64,000 bases of DNA from Bacteroidales bacterium (GTDB taxonomy: Bacteria; Bacteroidota; Bacteroidia; Bacteroidales; F082): positions 82,893 to 146,892 of the forward strand of contig JAFTUF010000030.1 in NCBI GenBank assembly GCA_017466405.1, in the 5' to 3' direction. Each line of letters begins with the position of its first letter. Within the stretch, counting starts at the first letter, position 1. The notes beneath the pieces are model-generated. The model was not told where the DNA came from and did not search any database. It was given only the letters and a program-made list of their open reading frames with translations. This document shows positions 52,315 through 62,209 of this stretch, piece by piece. The position numbers and the translations under genes are program-made.

Positions 52315-55300
52315 TCATTCGTTACTTTCTATCGGTTTGAATTTCTCCTGAATTGCCTCGAAGATAACGAACAATGCAGGAACGATAAATATCTGGCATA
52401 TCATACCGATGAGCATACCGCCGATGGCTCCGGTTCCTAATGCGCTGTTGCCGTTGGCTCCTACGCCGTGAGCGAACATCATCGGAAGAAGACCTATAAT
52501 CATAGCGAGCGACGTCATCAGGATTGGACGGAGACGAGCGGCTGCAGCATCGACAGCAGCTTCTACTATCGACATTCCGCTCTGACGTCTCGCGACAGCG
52601 AACTCGGTAATCAAGATGGCGTTCTTTGCCAACAAACCGATAAGCATGATGAGACCAATCTGTAAGTAGATGTTGTTGTTGATATCCATCATCCTTGCAA
52701 AGATGAATGTTCCAGCAAGACCAAAAGGTATCGACAAGATAACAACCAACGGCAGGATGTAGCTTTCATATTGTGCGCTCAACAAGAGATAAACGAACAT
52801 GATACAGATGACGAGAATCATGCCGAGACCGCCGCTCTGACTTTGTTCTTCTCTTGTCATACCAGAATATTCGTAGGCGTAACCTGTCGGGAGATATTGC
52901 TCAGCAGTCTCTTCAATAGCTTGAATTGCTTGACCTGAGCTATATCCAGGAGCAGGCGTTCCATTGACGAGAATTGATGTAAACAAGTTGAATCTCTTGA
53001 TGAGGTCAGGGCCATAAACTCTTTCAAGATTGATGAACTGTGTTATAGGAGCCATCTCTTTTCCGTTTCTGATCTTTATGCCGTTGAGCGATTCTTTATC
53101 GACTCTTAACTCTGGGCGAGCCTGTACCATAACTCGATATAACTTACCGAAACGGTTGAAGTTAGAAGCGTAGATACCACCGAAATATCCTTGTAATGTC
53201 GTGAGAATATCTGATGGAGAAACGCCGGCCTGCTTACATTTAGCAGCGTCAATCTCAACCAAATATTGCGGATAAGTAGGATTGAAACTCGTGCTAGCCT
53301 GCGCTATCTCAGGACGTTCGCTAAGCTTTGCAAGAAACTCTTGTGTCATGGCATAGAACGACTCGATAGAGCCACCTGTCTTATCTTGGAGGTTAAATTC
53401 AAAACCGTCGGAGAGACTATAACCCGAAATCATCGGCATTGAGAAAGTGATGACACGTCCGTCTTTCACGAGCTCCCTCGCTTCCTTCATAAGTTTCATA
53501 TTTATAGCGTCGGCGCTTTCTGTCTCGTCGCGCTCTTCCCAATCGTGGAGCTTGCAGATGAAAGAACCATACGACGAACCCATAGCCGTGCTCAACAAGC
53601 TATAACCCGAAATTGCAGTGTAAGTCTTGATAGCCGGTGTGTTAGCGACCAACTTCTCAATTTTGTCCATGTTTTCTTTTGTCTTATCCAATGAAGTTCC
53701 AGGAGGCATATCCAAACTTACGAAGATAGTTCCGGTGTCTTCGTTTGGCACCAAAGCCGATGGTGTTGTTGACATAAGATAGAAGAACAATCCTGCGCCG
53801 ACAACGACAGCTCCCATCGACAATGCTTTATTCTTGATGAAGAAACGTACGCCATTGCTATATTTCTTCACTGTAACATCGTAAGCTGTATTAAAAGCGA
53901 CGAAGAATCTCTTGAGGAGACCTTGTTTCTCGCCTTCGTGATTTGCGTGTGGTTTAAGGAAGATGGCGCATAAAGCAGGTGACAATGTCAAGGCGTTGAT
54001 AGCGGAGAACGCAATGGAGAACGCCATCGTGAGACCGAACTGACGGTAGAACGTACCTGTGATTCCCGACATGAAACTTACAGGGATAAACACAGCCATC
54101 ATAACTAAAGTGATAGAAATCAATGCGCCAGATATTTCACCCATAGCTTCGAGAGAGGCGTCACGCGCCGACTTAGCGCCTTTTTCCAGTTTCTCGTGAA
54201 CCGCCTCCACCACAACAATTGCGTCGTCAACGACAATAGCGATGGCAAGTACCATAGCGCAGAGTGTAAGAAGGTTGATACTGAATCCCATGAGTTTCAA
54301 CATGAAGAAAGTACCGATCAATGCGACTGGAATCGCGATGGCTGGGATGAGTGTCGAACGGAAATCTTGCAAGAAGATAAACACCACCAAGAACACAAGC
54401 ACGAATGCTTCTAACAACGTCTTGATAACTTCATGAATAGAAGCGAAGAGGAAGTCGTTGGAGTCTAATAAAATGTCGTAAGTGACACCTGGAGGGAAGT
54501 TTCTCTTTTCGGCTTCGAGCAATGCCTTAATCTCGTTGATAATCTGTGTTGCGTTAGAACCTGCCGACTGATAAATCATAGCCGTCACGCCTTCATGACC
54601 TTTGGAACGAGTGTCGATGGCGTAGCTGAGAGAACCTAATTCTACGTCAGCGATTGTCTTGAGACGTAACACTTCTCCGCTTTCATTAGCTCTGATGACG
54701 ATGTCGCCGAATTCCTCAGGTGTCACCAATCTTCCTTTGTATTTCAGCATATATTGGAAAGTGACGCCTTTGGCATTCTCGCCGAACTGACCTGGAGCGG
54801 CCTCGATATTCTGTTCATTGAGAGCGGCGATGACATCGGAAGGAATGAGTCCATATTGAGCCATGACATCTGGCTTGAGCCATATTCTCATAGAATATTC
54901 TGCGCCAAGAAGCTGAGCGTCGCCGACACCAGTAACGCGCTTAATCTGAGGCAGAATATTAATCTTCATATAGTTGAACAAGAAACTCTGATCATATTTG
55001 TCGTCCTCGCTATAAACCGTGAAAGCGAGTAAAACACTCGATTGTTTCTTGCTCGTCGTCACGCCGGCTTTTGTAACTTCAGAAGGAAGAAAGCCCTGCG
55101 CTTTAGTGACGCGGTTTTGAACGTTGACAGCTGCCATGTCGGGGTCGCTGCCTGGTTTGAAATAAACAGTTATTGTAGCATCTCCGGTGTTAGTAGCCGT
55201 CGATGTCATATAAGTCATGTTCTCCACACCGTTGATTTCTTCTTCAAGAGGAGCAATAACGCTATTGACAACAGTCTGAGCATTAGCACCCTGATATGTA

Positions 55301-55443
55301 GCCTTGACCTCGACGGTAGGTGGAGCGATATCTGGATATTGCGAGATAGGAAGCGTCATAAGTCCGATGAGACCGAGCACCACGATGAGAATGGAGATGA
55401 CGGTAGAGAGAACCGGACGCTTAATAAATGTATCTAATTTCAT
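52315..55443 (-). CDS. RND efflux permease (HAE1/AcrB family), pump 2
   Basis: 1042 residues. FIKRPVLSTVISILIVVLG start, APPTVEVKATYQGANAQTV, the canonical relay AIVVDDAIVVVEAV in TM4 and LLAKNAILITEF in TM10. It exports drugs, bile salts or similar compounds with the adaptor and channel. The adaptor gene is 18 bases upstream, and the start follows a GAGGAG ribosome-binding site. Confidence 0.96.
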   Translation of the reverse strand: MKLDTFIKRPVLSTVISILIVVLGLIGLMTLPISQYPDIAPPTVEVKATYQGANAQTVVNSVIAPLEEEINGVENMTYMTSTATNTGDATITVYFKPGSDPDMAAVNVQNRVTKAQGFLPSEVTKAGVTTSKKQSSVLLAFTVYSEDDKYDQSFLFNYMKINILPQIKRVTGVGDAQLLGAEYSMRIWLKPDVMAQYGLIPSDVIAALNEQNIEAAPGQFGENAKGVTFQYMLKYKGRLVTPEEFGDIVIRANESGEVLRLKTIADVELGSLSYAIDTRSKGHEGVTAMIYQSAGSNATQIINEIKALLEAEKRNFPPGVTYDILLDSNDFLFASIHEVIKTLLEAFVLVFLVVFIFLQDFRSTLIPAIAIPVALIGTFFMLKLMGFSINLLTLCAMVLAIAIVVDDAIVVVEAVHEKLEKGAKSARDASLEAMGEISGALISITLVMMAVFIPVSFMSGITGTFYRQFGLTMAFSIAFSAINALTLSPALCAIFLKPHANHEGEKQGLLKRFFVAFNTAYDVTVKKYSNGVRFFIKNKALSMGAVVVGAGLFFYLMSTTPSALVPNEDTGTIFVSLDMPPGTSLDKTKENMDKIEKLVANTPAIKTYTAISGYSLLSTAMGSSYGSFICKLHDWEERDETESADAINMKLMKEARELVKDGRVITFSMPMISGYSLSDGFEFNLQDKTGGSIESFYAMTQEFLAKLSERPEIAQASTSFNPTYPQYLVEIDAAKCKQAGVSPSDILTTLQGYFGGIYASNFNRFGKLYRVMVQARPELRVDKESLNGIKIRNGKEMAPITQFINLERVYGPDLIKRFNLFTSILVNGTPAPGYSSGQAIQAIEETAEQYLPTGYAYEYSGMTREEQSQSGGLGMILVICIMFVYLLLSAQYESYILPLVVILSIPFGLAGTFIFARMMDINNNIYLQIGLIMLIGLLAKNAILITEFAVARRQSGMSIVEAAVDAAAARLRPILMTSLAMIIGLLPMMFAHGVGANGNSALGTGAIGGMLIGMICQIFIVPALFVIFEAIQEKFKPIESNE

Positions 55444-55461
55444 AATATTATCTCCTCGTTA

Positions 55462-56613
55462 TTACTTCTTGGTTGCATTCTTGAACTTAGCCTCAGACTC
55501 TTCTACTGTGATAGGTCTTATCTTCATGCCGTTTTTGACAGAAGAGCCGACGCCTTCGACAACGATGACATCACCGACTTCAAGACCGTCTGTCACGATG
55601 AAGTTCTCTCCGTAAGTAAGGTTATCGACCATAATCTCACGCATCACAGTTGTGCTGTCGTTGAAGACATAGACGAATTTCTTGTCTTGCATCTCGAAGG
55701 TAGCTTTTTGAGGAACTAAACGAGCGTTGAGTATCTCGCGAGGGAGATATACTGTTCCTGTCGCGCCGCTACGTAACAACTTAGCCGGATTAGGGAATCG
55801 TGCACTCATGTTGGCAGCACCGGTCTTAGTATCGATAGAACCAGCGACAGACTCTACCCTACCCTTGTATTCATACATCGTTCCGTCGGCGAGTTTGAGT
55901 TCGACTTCTGGCATCAATTTAAGAATATCTTTGACACCGCCTTTGGAAGTATAGAAAAGCACGAATTTCTCATTGATAGAGAAGTCGGCATAGACAGCGT
56001 CAATTTGCGACACGACTGTCAGAGGTTCAGCTGATGAAGGACCGACCAAACTTCCAACGCCGATTGAGATAGAACCAACCACGCCGTCGATAGGACTTGT
56101 GATATAACTGTAGTCGAGGTTGATTTTCGCGTTTTCCAATTGTGCCTCGGCTTGTTCAAGTTTAGCTTTAGCAGCTTTCAGCTGATTCTCGGCGAGTTTG
56201 CTTTCATACTCGCTGATGATTCCCTTTTCACAAAGATTTGCCTTGCTGGCTGCCGTCAGTTCTGAGGTCTCGACTTCTATCTTGGCAGCGTTGACGTTAG
56301 CGACAGCCATGTTGTAAGCGGCTTGATAAGGAGCGTGATCCACTTCCATGAGGAGTTCGCCTTTTTTCACCATATCGCCTTCATCGACATGTTTCTTGAT
56401 AATCATACCAGAGACGTTGCTTCTCACTTCAGCGTCGGTGTCGCCGGATATCAAAGCAGGGAAAGCATTCTTTACTATAACAGGTTCTTCTTCAATAACC
56501 ATCACTGCATATTCAGGAATCACCTGTTGCACTTTATTGTTTTCCTGACATGAAAAAAGCGAAGCCGCGAGGAAAAACAACGACATCGCCTTGAATGTAA
56601 ATTTTCTTTTCAT
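55462..56613 (-). CDS. RND efflux pump periplasmic adaptor (MFP), pump 2
   Basis: 383 residues, lipobox AASLFSC. Lipoyl halves (EVRSNVSGMIIKKHVDEGDMV and YITSPIDGVVGSI) flank a coiled coil. The C-terminus is lysine-rich and lacks the GN-repeat tail of pump 1. First gene of operon 2. The likely promoter has a TATATTCG-like -7 box near 56656-56663. Confidence 0.93.
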   Translation of the reverse strand: MKRKFTFKAMSLFFLAASLFSCQENNKVQQVIPEYAVMVIEEEPVIVKNAFPALISGDTDAEVRSNVSGMIIKKHVDEGDMVKKGELLMEVDHAPYQAAYNMAVANVNAAKIEVETSELTAASKANLCEKGIISEYESKLAENQLKAAKAKLEQAEAQLENAKINLDYSYITSPIDGVVGSISIGVGSLVGPSSAEPLTVVSQIDAVYADFSINEKFVLFYTSKGGVKDILKLMPEVELKLADGTMYEYKGRVESVAGSIDTKTGAANMSARFPNPAKLLRSGATGTVYLPREILNARLVPQKATFEMQDKKFVYVFNDSTTVMREIMVDNLTYGENFIVTDGLEVGDVIVVEGVGSSVKNGMKIRPITVEESEAKFKNATKK

Positions 56614-56769
56614 ACAATAAATTATTTTCAGTTATAAATATTTACAATTAGTTTGCGAATATAATAAATTTGGAGATAATAGTGAAATATTTTTTTATGT
56701 CTTTTAGATATGGAGAAAGACAGTTAGCGTATCGTATCAAGTTGAAAGTTGAAAATGTTGTCCTTTTAT
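56614..56769. promoter_or_regulatory. Upstream region of RND operon 2
   Basis: AT-rich. A CGAATATA-like -7 box on the complementary side lies near 56656. A TTGAAAGTTGAAAATG tract at 56740-56756 leads into the remnant gene. Confidence 0.4.
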
Positions 56770-56946
56770 ATGAATAAGATTCCTAACTCAAATTCAATAA
56801 TGACTCTAAAAGCGCTGACATATTTTCACGACATTAACTTTGACGAGACCATACTTCTGACTAGTACAGAAATAGTATGGAATGATATCACAGAACGTTT
56901 GATTCAAATGACAAAAAATCCCGATAGAATCTTTAATGAATTCTGA
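56770..56946 (+). pseudogene. Probable C-terminal remnant of an AbiEii-like nucleotidyltransferase gene
   Basis: A 58-residue frame (MNKIPNSNS ... NPDRIFNEF). The core LKALTYFHDINFDETI followed by WNDITERLIQMTKNPDRIF resembles the C-terminal end of AbiEii/AbiGii-type proteins, where ALxYFxD is a recurring signature. No N-terminal domain is present upstream, where repeats and the pump 2 promoter lie. It may be a remnant or an unrelated small gene. Confidence 0.35.
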
Positions 56947-56973
56947 TTAAATTCCATCACCTGCATAAAATCA

Positions 56974-57765
56974 TTATTCCCATTTCTCCCCTCGGATTAC
57001 CGGCATAAGATTCTGTTGGATGAAGTCGGAATAGGAAATCATCGAATAGGTGTTTTTATGCCATTCATATTTATCAATCATATCCTTCACAGATATTGAC
57101 TGTTTTAATCTTGTACTCTTTTTCTCTATGATAACATCACATTCGCAGGAAACCGAACTCAGTAATACCGTAATGTCTTGTTTTAATCTGTAATTGACGA
57201 ATGTAAGCGAAACATTCTTTCCGATATTAAATTCAGAGCTATGGTAACCTTCGATGTAAAGGAAACTGAATGTATTGTACATCTCCCAAAACAGTTTCTC
57301 TTCTTCCGACAAATCATTTATATCATTACATTTGACTATATTATTCCTTAATTCTTGATGTTGGCAATAATCAATTTGTTTCCACTTTTCACCTCTAACA
57401 ATTGTCATAATATTTTCACGTATAAATTGCGAATATACAATCAATTGTTCAGTTAAGTTTAAATTTGCTGGCAATTCCAAGCAGTCTGTAATTGATATTG
57501 TTTTTGTAAACCAAAAAACTTTTTTATTGATTACGATTTGCCATTTCCATCTCATGAAAGTTTTTTCGTTAGGTTCGGGAAGAGAAATTGTTATTGTTTG
57601 ATTTATTCTGGGATTTTTATAAACGACATATACGTCTCGTCCAGTGAAAAACTCGGAAGTTATATATCCCTCGCTTTTCAAAAAATCAAAAGCCCTACAT
57701 ATTTCTATAAAGGTACAGAATCCAGACGATAGATTACGCTCTTTTATTTCCATAAAACAATTCAC
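56974..57765 (-). CDS. Protein of unknown function with an internal duplication
   Basis: 263 residues. Two homologous halves are visible. Each has F-x-FLK/YIEGY-x-(T/S)SEF, a basic beta-rich middle, and a closing block: YSQFIRENIMTIVRGEKW (ends ~122) and YSDFIQQNLMPVIRGEKW (end). No signal peptide. I recognise no family. It lies between a nuclease-like remnant and a toxin-antitoxin module, an accessory-type neighbourhood. ATG at 57753 is an alternative start. Confidence 0.7.
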   Translation of the reverse strand: MNCFMEIKERNLSSGFCTFIEICRAFDFLKSEGYITSEFFTGRDVYVVYKNPRINQTITISLPEPNEKTFMRWKWQIVINKKVFWFTKTISITDCLELPANLNLTEQLIVYSQFIRENIMTIVRGEKWKQIDYCQHQELRNNIVKCNDINDLSEEEKLFWEMYNTFSFLYIEGYHSSEFNIGKNVSLTFVNYRLKQDITVLLSSVSCECDVIIEKKSTRLKQSISVKDMIDKYEWHKNTYSMISYSDFIQQNLMPVIRGEKWE

Positions 57766-57968
57766 TAAAAATTAATAATTTAACAACATTTTCGCATTTT
57801 TATTGTGTAGGAAAAATAACAAAACGTTATGTTATCCGACAACAAAGTTAATTAAATTATCTATTTTGTGATGATTTCTATCTATAAAAATATTGTATGA
57901 TTATACTTTAGTTGTTTATATCAAACTCACATTAATTTATAAAAAAATTCAGAAAAAATCTTGCATAA

Positions 57969-58001
57969 AATTACCAATTTCGGTAATTATTATTATCTTT
58001 G
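57969..58001 (+). promoter_or_regulatory. higBA promoter with palindromic operator
   Basis: A perfect inverted repeat AATTACC (57969-57975) - 6 bases - GGTAATT (57982-57988) lies just upstream of the -7 box TATCTTTG (57994-58001). Repressor binding there would block the promoter. Confidence 0.7.
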
Positions 58002-58028
58002 CGACTGAGAAACGAATACCACTATTGT

Positions 58029-58355
58029 ATGAAAATAACATTTAAAGATAAGGCCTTATCTGATTTATATGAGAACGGTAAAACCGAAGATCGAAAATAT
58101 AAGAAAATATGCAGAAACATAAGGCTAATCGAAGGTTATCAAAGAGCTGTCTCTATAATGTATGATGTAGAATCGACGGAAGAACTTAGATATTTTAGTT
58201 TTTTGCATTATGAAAAACTGAAATATCAAAAAGAAGCCAAAAGTTCTGTACGGATCGTGAACGGAATGGTGGAACGTTTGTTATTTACTGAGACAGATGA
58301 CGGAATTGAAGTTGAACTTTTAGAAATAGATAGTACTCATTATGGCAACAAATAA
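58029..58355 (+). CDS. higB: HigB-family toxin (RelE-like mRNA interferase)
   Basis: 108 residues from MKITFKDKALSDLYENG. The RelE/HigB fold is indicated by DRKYKKICRNIRLIEGYQRAVSIM, LHYEKLKYQKEAKSSVRIVNGMVERLLFTE and the closing EVELLEIDSTHYG. An earlier in-frame ATG at 57999 would overlap the -7 box and is rejected. The gene overlaps higA by 14 bases. Confidence 0.87.
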   Translation: MKITFKDKALSDLYENGKTEDRKYKKICRNIRLIEGYQRAVSIMYDVESTEELRYFSFLHYEKLKYQKEAKSSVRIVNGMVERLLFTETDDGIEVELLEIDSTHYGNK

Positions 58356-58944
58356 TAACAGATTAACTTCCAACAGAGCTATTCATCCGGGAGAAATTCT
58401 ACGTGAAGAATTGAAGGAACGCGGTATAAAACAAAAAGATTTCGCTCAGGCTATCGGTTGGCAAGCAACTCACCTTAATGAATTTATAAAAGGCAAGCGT
58501 AATCTGAACGAGGATCTGGCAATGAGATTTGAATCACAGCTTGGCATTCCATTTAAGACGTGGATGAGTCTGCATAGCGGATATATCTATGAATGTAAGG
58601 TTTTGGAGAAAAAGAACGCTGACTATAAAATGTATGCCAACAAACTTGAACCTTCAAAACCGTTTCATCCTGGTGAAGTACTAAGGGAAGAGTTGGAATA
58701 TAGAAGCATCTCACAAAAGCAATTCGCAGAACAAATCGGCATGCCATACAAGAATCTGAACGACATTTTAAACTGCCGTAAGCCTATCTCAGCTGATATT
58801 GCACTACTAATAGAAGCCGCTTTAGGAATACCTGCGCACATATTCACTGGAATGCAGATGGACTATGACATGCAGGTCATCAAACAAGACTCTTCTTTTC
58901 TTGAACGTCTCGCTAATATTAGGAAGATGGCAGCATTGCTATGA
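58342..58944 (+). CDS. higA: HigA-family antitoxin with two HTH domains
   Basis: 200 residues, about twice the usual ~100. Two homologous XRE/HigA units are seen: residues ~15-90 (AIHPGEILREELKERGIKQ ... LGIPFKTWMSL) and ~110-180 (PFHPGEVLREELEYRSISQ ... LGIPAHIFTGM). Each begins with the HigA signature HPGExLREEL. It looks like a tandem duplication fused in one chain, so one protein could bind both half-sites of the operator. Confidence 0.87.
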   Translation: MATNNNRLTSNRAIHPGEILREELKERGIKQKDFAQAIGWQATHLNEFIKGKRNLNEDLAMRFESQLGIPFKTWMSLHSGYIYECKVLEKKNADYKMYANKLEPSKPFHPGEVLREELEYRSISQKQFAEQIGMPYKNLNDILNCRKPISADIALLIEAALGIPAHIFTGMQMDYDMQVIKQDSSFLERLANIRKMAALL

Positions 58945-58961
58945 GCCTCATAAACAAAAAA

Positions 58962-58985
58962 AAGCCGCTTCACAGCGGCTTCCTT
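58962..58985 (-). terminator. Terminator of the thrS-rplT operon, shared with higA
   Basis: Hairpin AAGCCGCT (58962-58969) / AGCGGCTT (58974-58981). The minus strand has a long T-run after it; the plus strand has CCTTTT. Confidence 0.85.
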
Positions 58986-59005
58986 TTACACTCATTCAGT
59001 TATTA

Positions 59006-59350
59006 TTACTTAATTTTTTCAACGATAGCTTTAAATGCTTCTGGATTATTCAAAGCTAAGTCGGCTAAAACCTTACGATTAAGGTCGATGTTAGCTGCGT
59101 GAAGTTTACCCATGAATGTGCTGTATGTCATGCCGTATTCATGTGCTGCGGCATTGATACGGATAATCCATAAGGATCTGAAATCACGTTTCTTGTTTCT
59201 TCTGTCGCGATATGCGTATTGTAAACCCTTTTCGTAAGAGTTCTTAGCTACAGTCCAAACGTTTTTACGTGCGCTGAACTGGCCCTTTGTCTGTTTTAAA
59301 ACTTTTTTGCGTCTTGCTCTTGAAGCGACTGCGTTAACTGATCTTGGCAT
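59006..59350 (-). CDS. rplT: 50S ribosomal protein L20
   Basis: 114 residues: [24 protein letters not shown], the RNA-binding basic helix and [24 protein letters not shown]. Last gene of the operon. Confidence 0.98.
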   Translation of the reverse strand: MPRSVNAVASRARRKKVLKQTKGQFSARKNVWTVAKNSYEKGLQYAYRDRRNKKRDFRSLWIIRINAAAHEYGMTYSTFMGKLHAANIDLNRKVLADLALNNPEAFKAIVEKIK

Positions 59351-59369
59351 TTTTTTACTTTTTATTCCG

Positions 59370-59410
59370 TTAGAGTGCCTCGCCCTTTCGAGAACTTTTC
59401 TACTCTAACA
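59370..59410 (-). promoter_or_regulatory. Hairpin between rpmI and rplT
   Basis: GTTAGAGT (59370-59377) pairs perfectly with ACTCTAAC (59403-59410). An internal hairpin CTCG/CGAG (59380-59393) closes a CCCTTT loop. The position matches sites where L20 represses its own operon in other bacteria. Confidence 0.5.
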
Positions 59411-59433
59411 AGAGTTAAACAATTAATTTAAAA

Positions 59434-59628
59434 TTACATGAGAAGCATTTCTTTCACAGCTTTCATATTAGCTGGCTCAACAATAGTAGCGTGGCGTAAG
59501 TTACGTTTACGTTTTACTGACTTCTTTGTCAAGATGTGGCTTTTATAAGCGTGCTTTCTCTTTACTAAACCGGTGCCTGTTACTCTGAAACGTTTCTTGG
59601 CAGCGGATTTTGTTTTCATTTTTGGCAT
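59434..59628 (-). CDS. rpmI: 50S ribosomal protein L35
   Basis: 64 residues: [43 protein letters not shown]. Standard gene order with rplT. Confidence 0.97.
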   Translation of the reverse strand: MPKMKTKSAAKKRFRVTGTGLVKRKHAYKSHILTKKSVKRKRNLRHATIVEPANMKAVKEMLLM

Positions 59629-59663
59629 TGTAATATACTTTTTTTTAAAATGAGTGTCTATCT

Positions 59664-60221
59664 TTATTTCTTAGGAGCAATCATCATAAGCATTCTCTTG
59701 CCTTCCAACTTAGGCATCGACTCCACCTTGCCGTAGTCGGCCAATGCTTGCGCGAACTTCAACAAGATAATCTCGCCTTGGTCTTTGTAAGCAATGGAGC
59801 GTCCGTGGAAGAATACGTCAACCTTGACCTTTGCACCATCTTCTAAAAATCTCTTGGCATGATTCAACTTGAACTCGAAATCATGGTCGTCGGTTTGTGG
59901 TCCCAAACGAATCTCTTTGATGACGACTTTCGTTGTCTTTGCCTTGATTTCCTTTTGTTTCTTCTTTTGGTCGAAGAGGAATTTCTTATAATCCATCAGC
60001 TTACATACCGGAGGATTGGCATTAGGTGAAATCTCAACTAAATCGAGTCCCATCTCGTCAGCAATCTTGAGAGCCTCTCTTATCGAGTGAATCTCATTGT
60101 CAACGCCTTCTCCAACAACTCTCACCATAGGTGAAGTGATTCTCTCGTTGATACGATGTGGATCTTCGTTCTTCTGTCCTCTCTGTGGACCTCTTCCGTT
60201 ATTAACAGGTAGTGCTATGAT
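59664..60221 (-). CDS. infC: Translation initiation factor IF-3, non-AUG start
   Basis: The body is a complete IF-3 (NGRGPQRGQ ... [48 protein letters not shown], then the C-terminal domain). The first in-frame ATG (60128) falls in the middle of the N-terminal domain and would remove the conserved RINERI segment. Upstream there is a stop (TAG) and then ATC-ATA directly behind GGAGACACAA. The start is therefore ATC (60219-60221) or ATA (60216-60218), giving 185 or 184 residues. This matches the AUU start of E. coli infC, which lets IF-3 repress its own translation. Confidence 0.9.
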   Translation of the reverse strand: MIALPVNNGRGPQRGQKNEDPHRINERITSPMVRVVGEGVDNEIHSIREALKIADEMGLDLVEISPNANPPVCKLMDYKKFLFDQKKKQKEIKAKTTKVVIKEIRLGPQTDDHDFEFKLNHAKRFLEDGAKVKVDVFFHGRSIAYKDQGEIILLKFAQALADYGKVESMPKLEGKRMLMMIAPKK

Positions 60222-60256
60222 TTGTGTCTCCTATATTAATTTAACAATCTTTATAT

Positions 60257-62197
60257 TTATTTTATTTTTTGTTCTTCTTTGACTTGCTTGTCGATGAATG
60301 CGACAAACTCTTCTGCCGACATAGATCCCAAGTCGCCTTGTCCGTGTTTTCTTACAGAGACTGAGTTTTCGTTCATCTCTTTCTCACCGACGATGAGCAT
60401 ATAAGGAACTTTCTTCATTTCAGCGTCACGGATCTTACGGCCTATCTTCTCGCTTCTCATGTCGATCAAAGTACGGATTTCGTTTCTCTTCAACATCTCG
60501 TTGAGTTTCTCTGCATGTTCGTGATATTTCTCACTTACAGGCAAAATCATGACTTGATCTGGTGTGAGCCACAATGGGAAGTCGCCGGCGCAGTGTTCTA
60601 ACAATACAGCCACGAAACGTTCCATTGAACCGAAAGGTGCTCTGTGAATCATGACAGGACGATGTTTCTCGTTGTCAGAACCGATGTAAGTCAAGTCGAA
60701 ACGTTCTGGCAAGTTGTAGTCAACTTGGATTGTACCGAGTTGCCATCTTCTTCCGAGAGCGTCTTTTACCATGAAGTCCAACTTAGGACCGTAGAAAGCT
60801 GCCTCGCCGTATTCAACGACTGCTGGAAGACCTTTTTCCTTGCAAGCCTCAACGATAGCTGCTTCTGCTCTTTCCCAGTTTTCGTCTGTACCAACATATT
60901 TCTCTGTGTCTTCAGGGTCGCGTAAAGAAATCTGTGCTTCGAAGTTTTCAAAGTTCAAAGCCTTGAAGATAATCTCGATGATTTCCATCACGCGGATGAA
61001 TTCGTCTTTTACTTGATCTGGACGGCAGAAGATATGAGCGTCATCTTGTGTGAAAGAACGTACACGTGTTAAACCGTGAAGCTCGCCACTTTGTTCATAA
61101 CGATATACTGTTCCGAATTCTGCGAGACGCAAAGGAAGGTCTTTGTATGAACGAGGCTGCCATTTATATATCATACAGTGATGAGGACAGTTCATAGGTT
61201 TCAACAAATACACTTCGCCTTCTTCAGGAGTTGTGATTGGCTGGAAGCTGTCGTGTCCGTAATGATCCCAGTGACCTGAGGTAACGTAAAGTTGTTTGTT
61301 ACCGATGTGAGGAGTCATCACTTGTTCATAACCGTATTGTTTTTGAATCTTTGTCAAGAATTCTTGAAGACGGAGACGCAATGCTGTACCTTTTGGCAAC
61401 CACATTGGGAGGCCCTTACCTACCATCTCGCTGAACATGAAGAGTTCGAGTTCTTTGCCGAGTTTACGGTGATCGCGTTTCTTAGCTTCTTCCAAGAGAA
61501 CGAGATATTCTTCGAGTTCTTTCTTCTTCAAGAATGTGATACCATAGATACGAGTGAGCTGTTTGCGTTTCTCATCGCCGCGCCAGTAAGCACCTGCTAT
61601 GGATAATAATTTTATAGCTTTGATGCAGCTTGTGTCAGGAATGTGAGGTCCGCGGCATAAGTCGGTGAAGGTTCCAGTTTTATAATAGGTGATGGTTCCG
61701 TCCTCTAACTCACTGATGAGTTCTTGTTTATATTCGTCGCCTTTGTCGGTGAAATGTTTCAAAGCTTCAGCTTTAGAGACATCGATACGTTCGAAGGCTT
61801 GTTTCTCGTGAGCGAGTTCCATCATACGTTTCTCGATCTTGGCGAGGTCTTCTTCTGTGATTACGTTCTCGCCGAAGTCAACGTCATAATAGAAACCGTT
61901 TTCGATGCTTGGTCCGATTCCGAACTTGACACCTGTGTAAAGCTGTTCGATAGCTTCAGCCATCAAGTGAGCTGATGAGTGCCATACGGTTGCCTTGCCT
62001 TCTGGGTCGTTCCATGTGAAGAGCTGGATTTCTGCGTCTTCATTAACAGGACGCATAGCATCCCACATTACGCCATTAACTTTGGCTGACAACACGTTAC
62101 GAGCTAAACCTTCGCTGATGCTCTTAGCTATATCGAGAGGCGTTACACCTGCTTCAAACTGTCTGACAGTCTTATCCGGAAATGTTATGTTTATCAT
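60257..62197 (-). CDS. thrS: Threonyl-tRNA synthetase
   Basis: 646 residues: TGS-type N-terminus ([17 protein letters not shown]), editing-domain [15 protein letters not shown], catalytic domain with [30 protein letters not shown] and a C-terminal anticodon-binding domain. A start 12 bases earlier (62209) is also possible. The promoter -7 box is the complement of 62224-62231. First gene of thrS-infC-rpmI-rplT. Confidence 0.97.
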   Translation of the reverse strand: MINITFPDKTVRQFEAGVTPLDIAKSISEGLARNVLSAKVNGVMWDAMRPVNEDAEIQLFTWNDPEGKATVWHSSAHLMAEAIEQLYTGVKFGIGPSIENGFYYDVDFGENVITEEDLAKIEKRMMELAHEKQAFERIDVSKAEALKHFTDKGDEYKQELISELEDGTITYYKTGTFTDLCRGPHIPDTSCIKAIKLLSIAGAYWRGDEKRKQLTRIYGITFLKKKELEEYLVLLEEAKKRDHRKLGKELELFMFSEMVGKGLPMWLPKGTALRLRLQEFLTKIQKQYGYEQVMTPHIGNKQLYVTSGHWDHYGHDSFQPITTPEEGEVYLLKPMNCPHHCMIYKWQPRSYKDLPLRLAEFGTVYRYEQSGELHGLTRVRSFTQDDAHIFCRPDQVKDEFIRVMEIIEIIFKALNFENFEAQISLRDPEDTEKYVGTDENWERAEAAIVEACKEKGLPAVVEYGEAAFYGPKLDFMVKDALGRRWQLGTIQVDYNLPERFDLTYIGSDNEKHRPVMIHRAPFGSMERFVAVLLEHCAGDFPLWLTPDQVMILPVSEKYHEHAEKLNEMLKRNEIRTLIDMRSEKIGRKIRDAEMKKVPYMLIVGEKEMNENSVSVRKHGQGDLGSMSAEEFVAFIDKQVKEEQKIK

Positions 62198-62209
62198 CTT
62201 TATAATCAT

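Noticed and set aside
59664-60128. infC starting at the internal ATG
   Set aside because: This would delete the conserved N-terminal RINERI region of IF-3.
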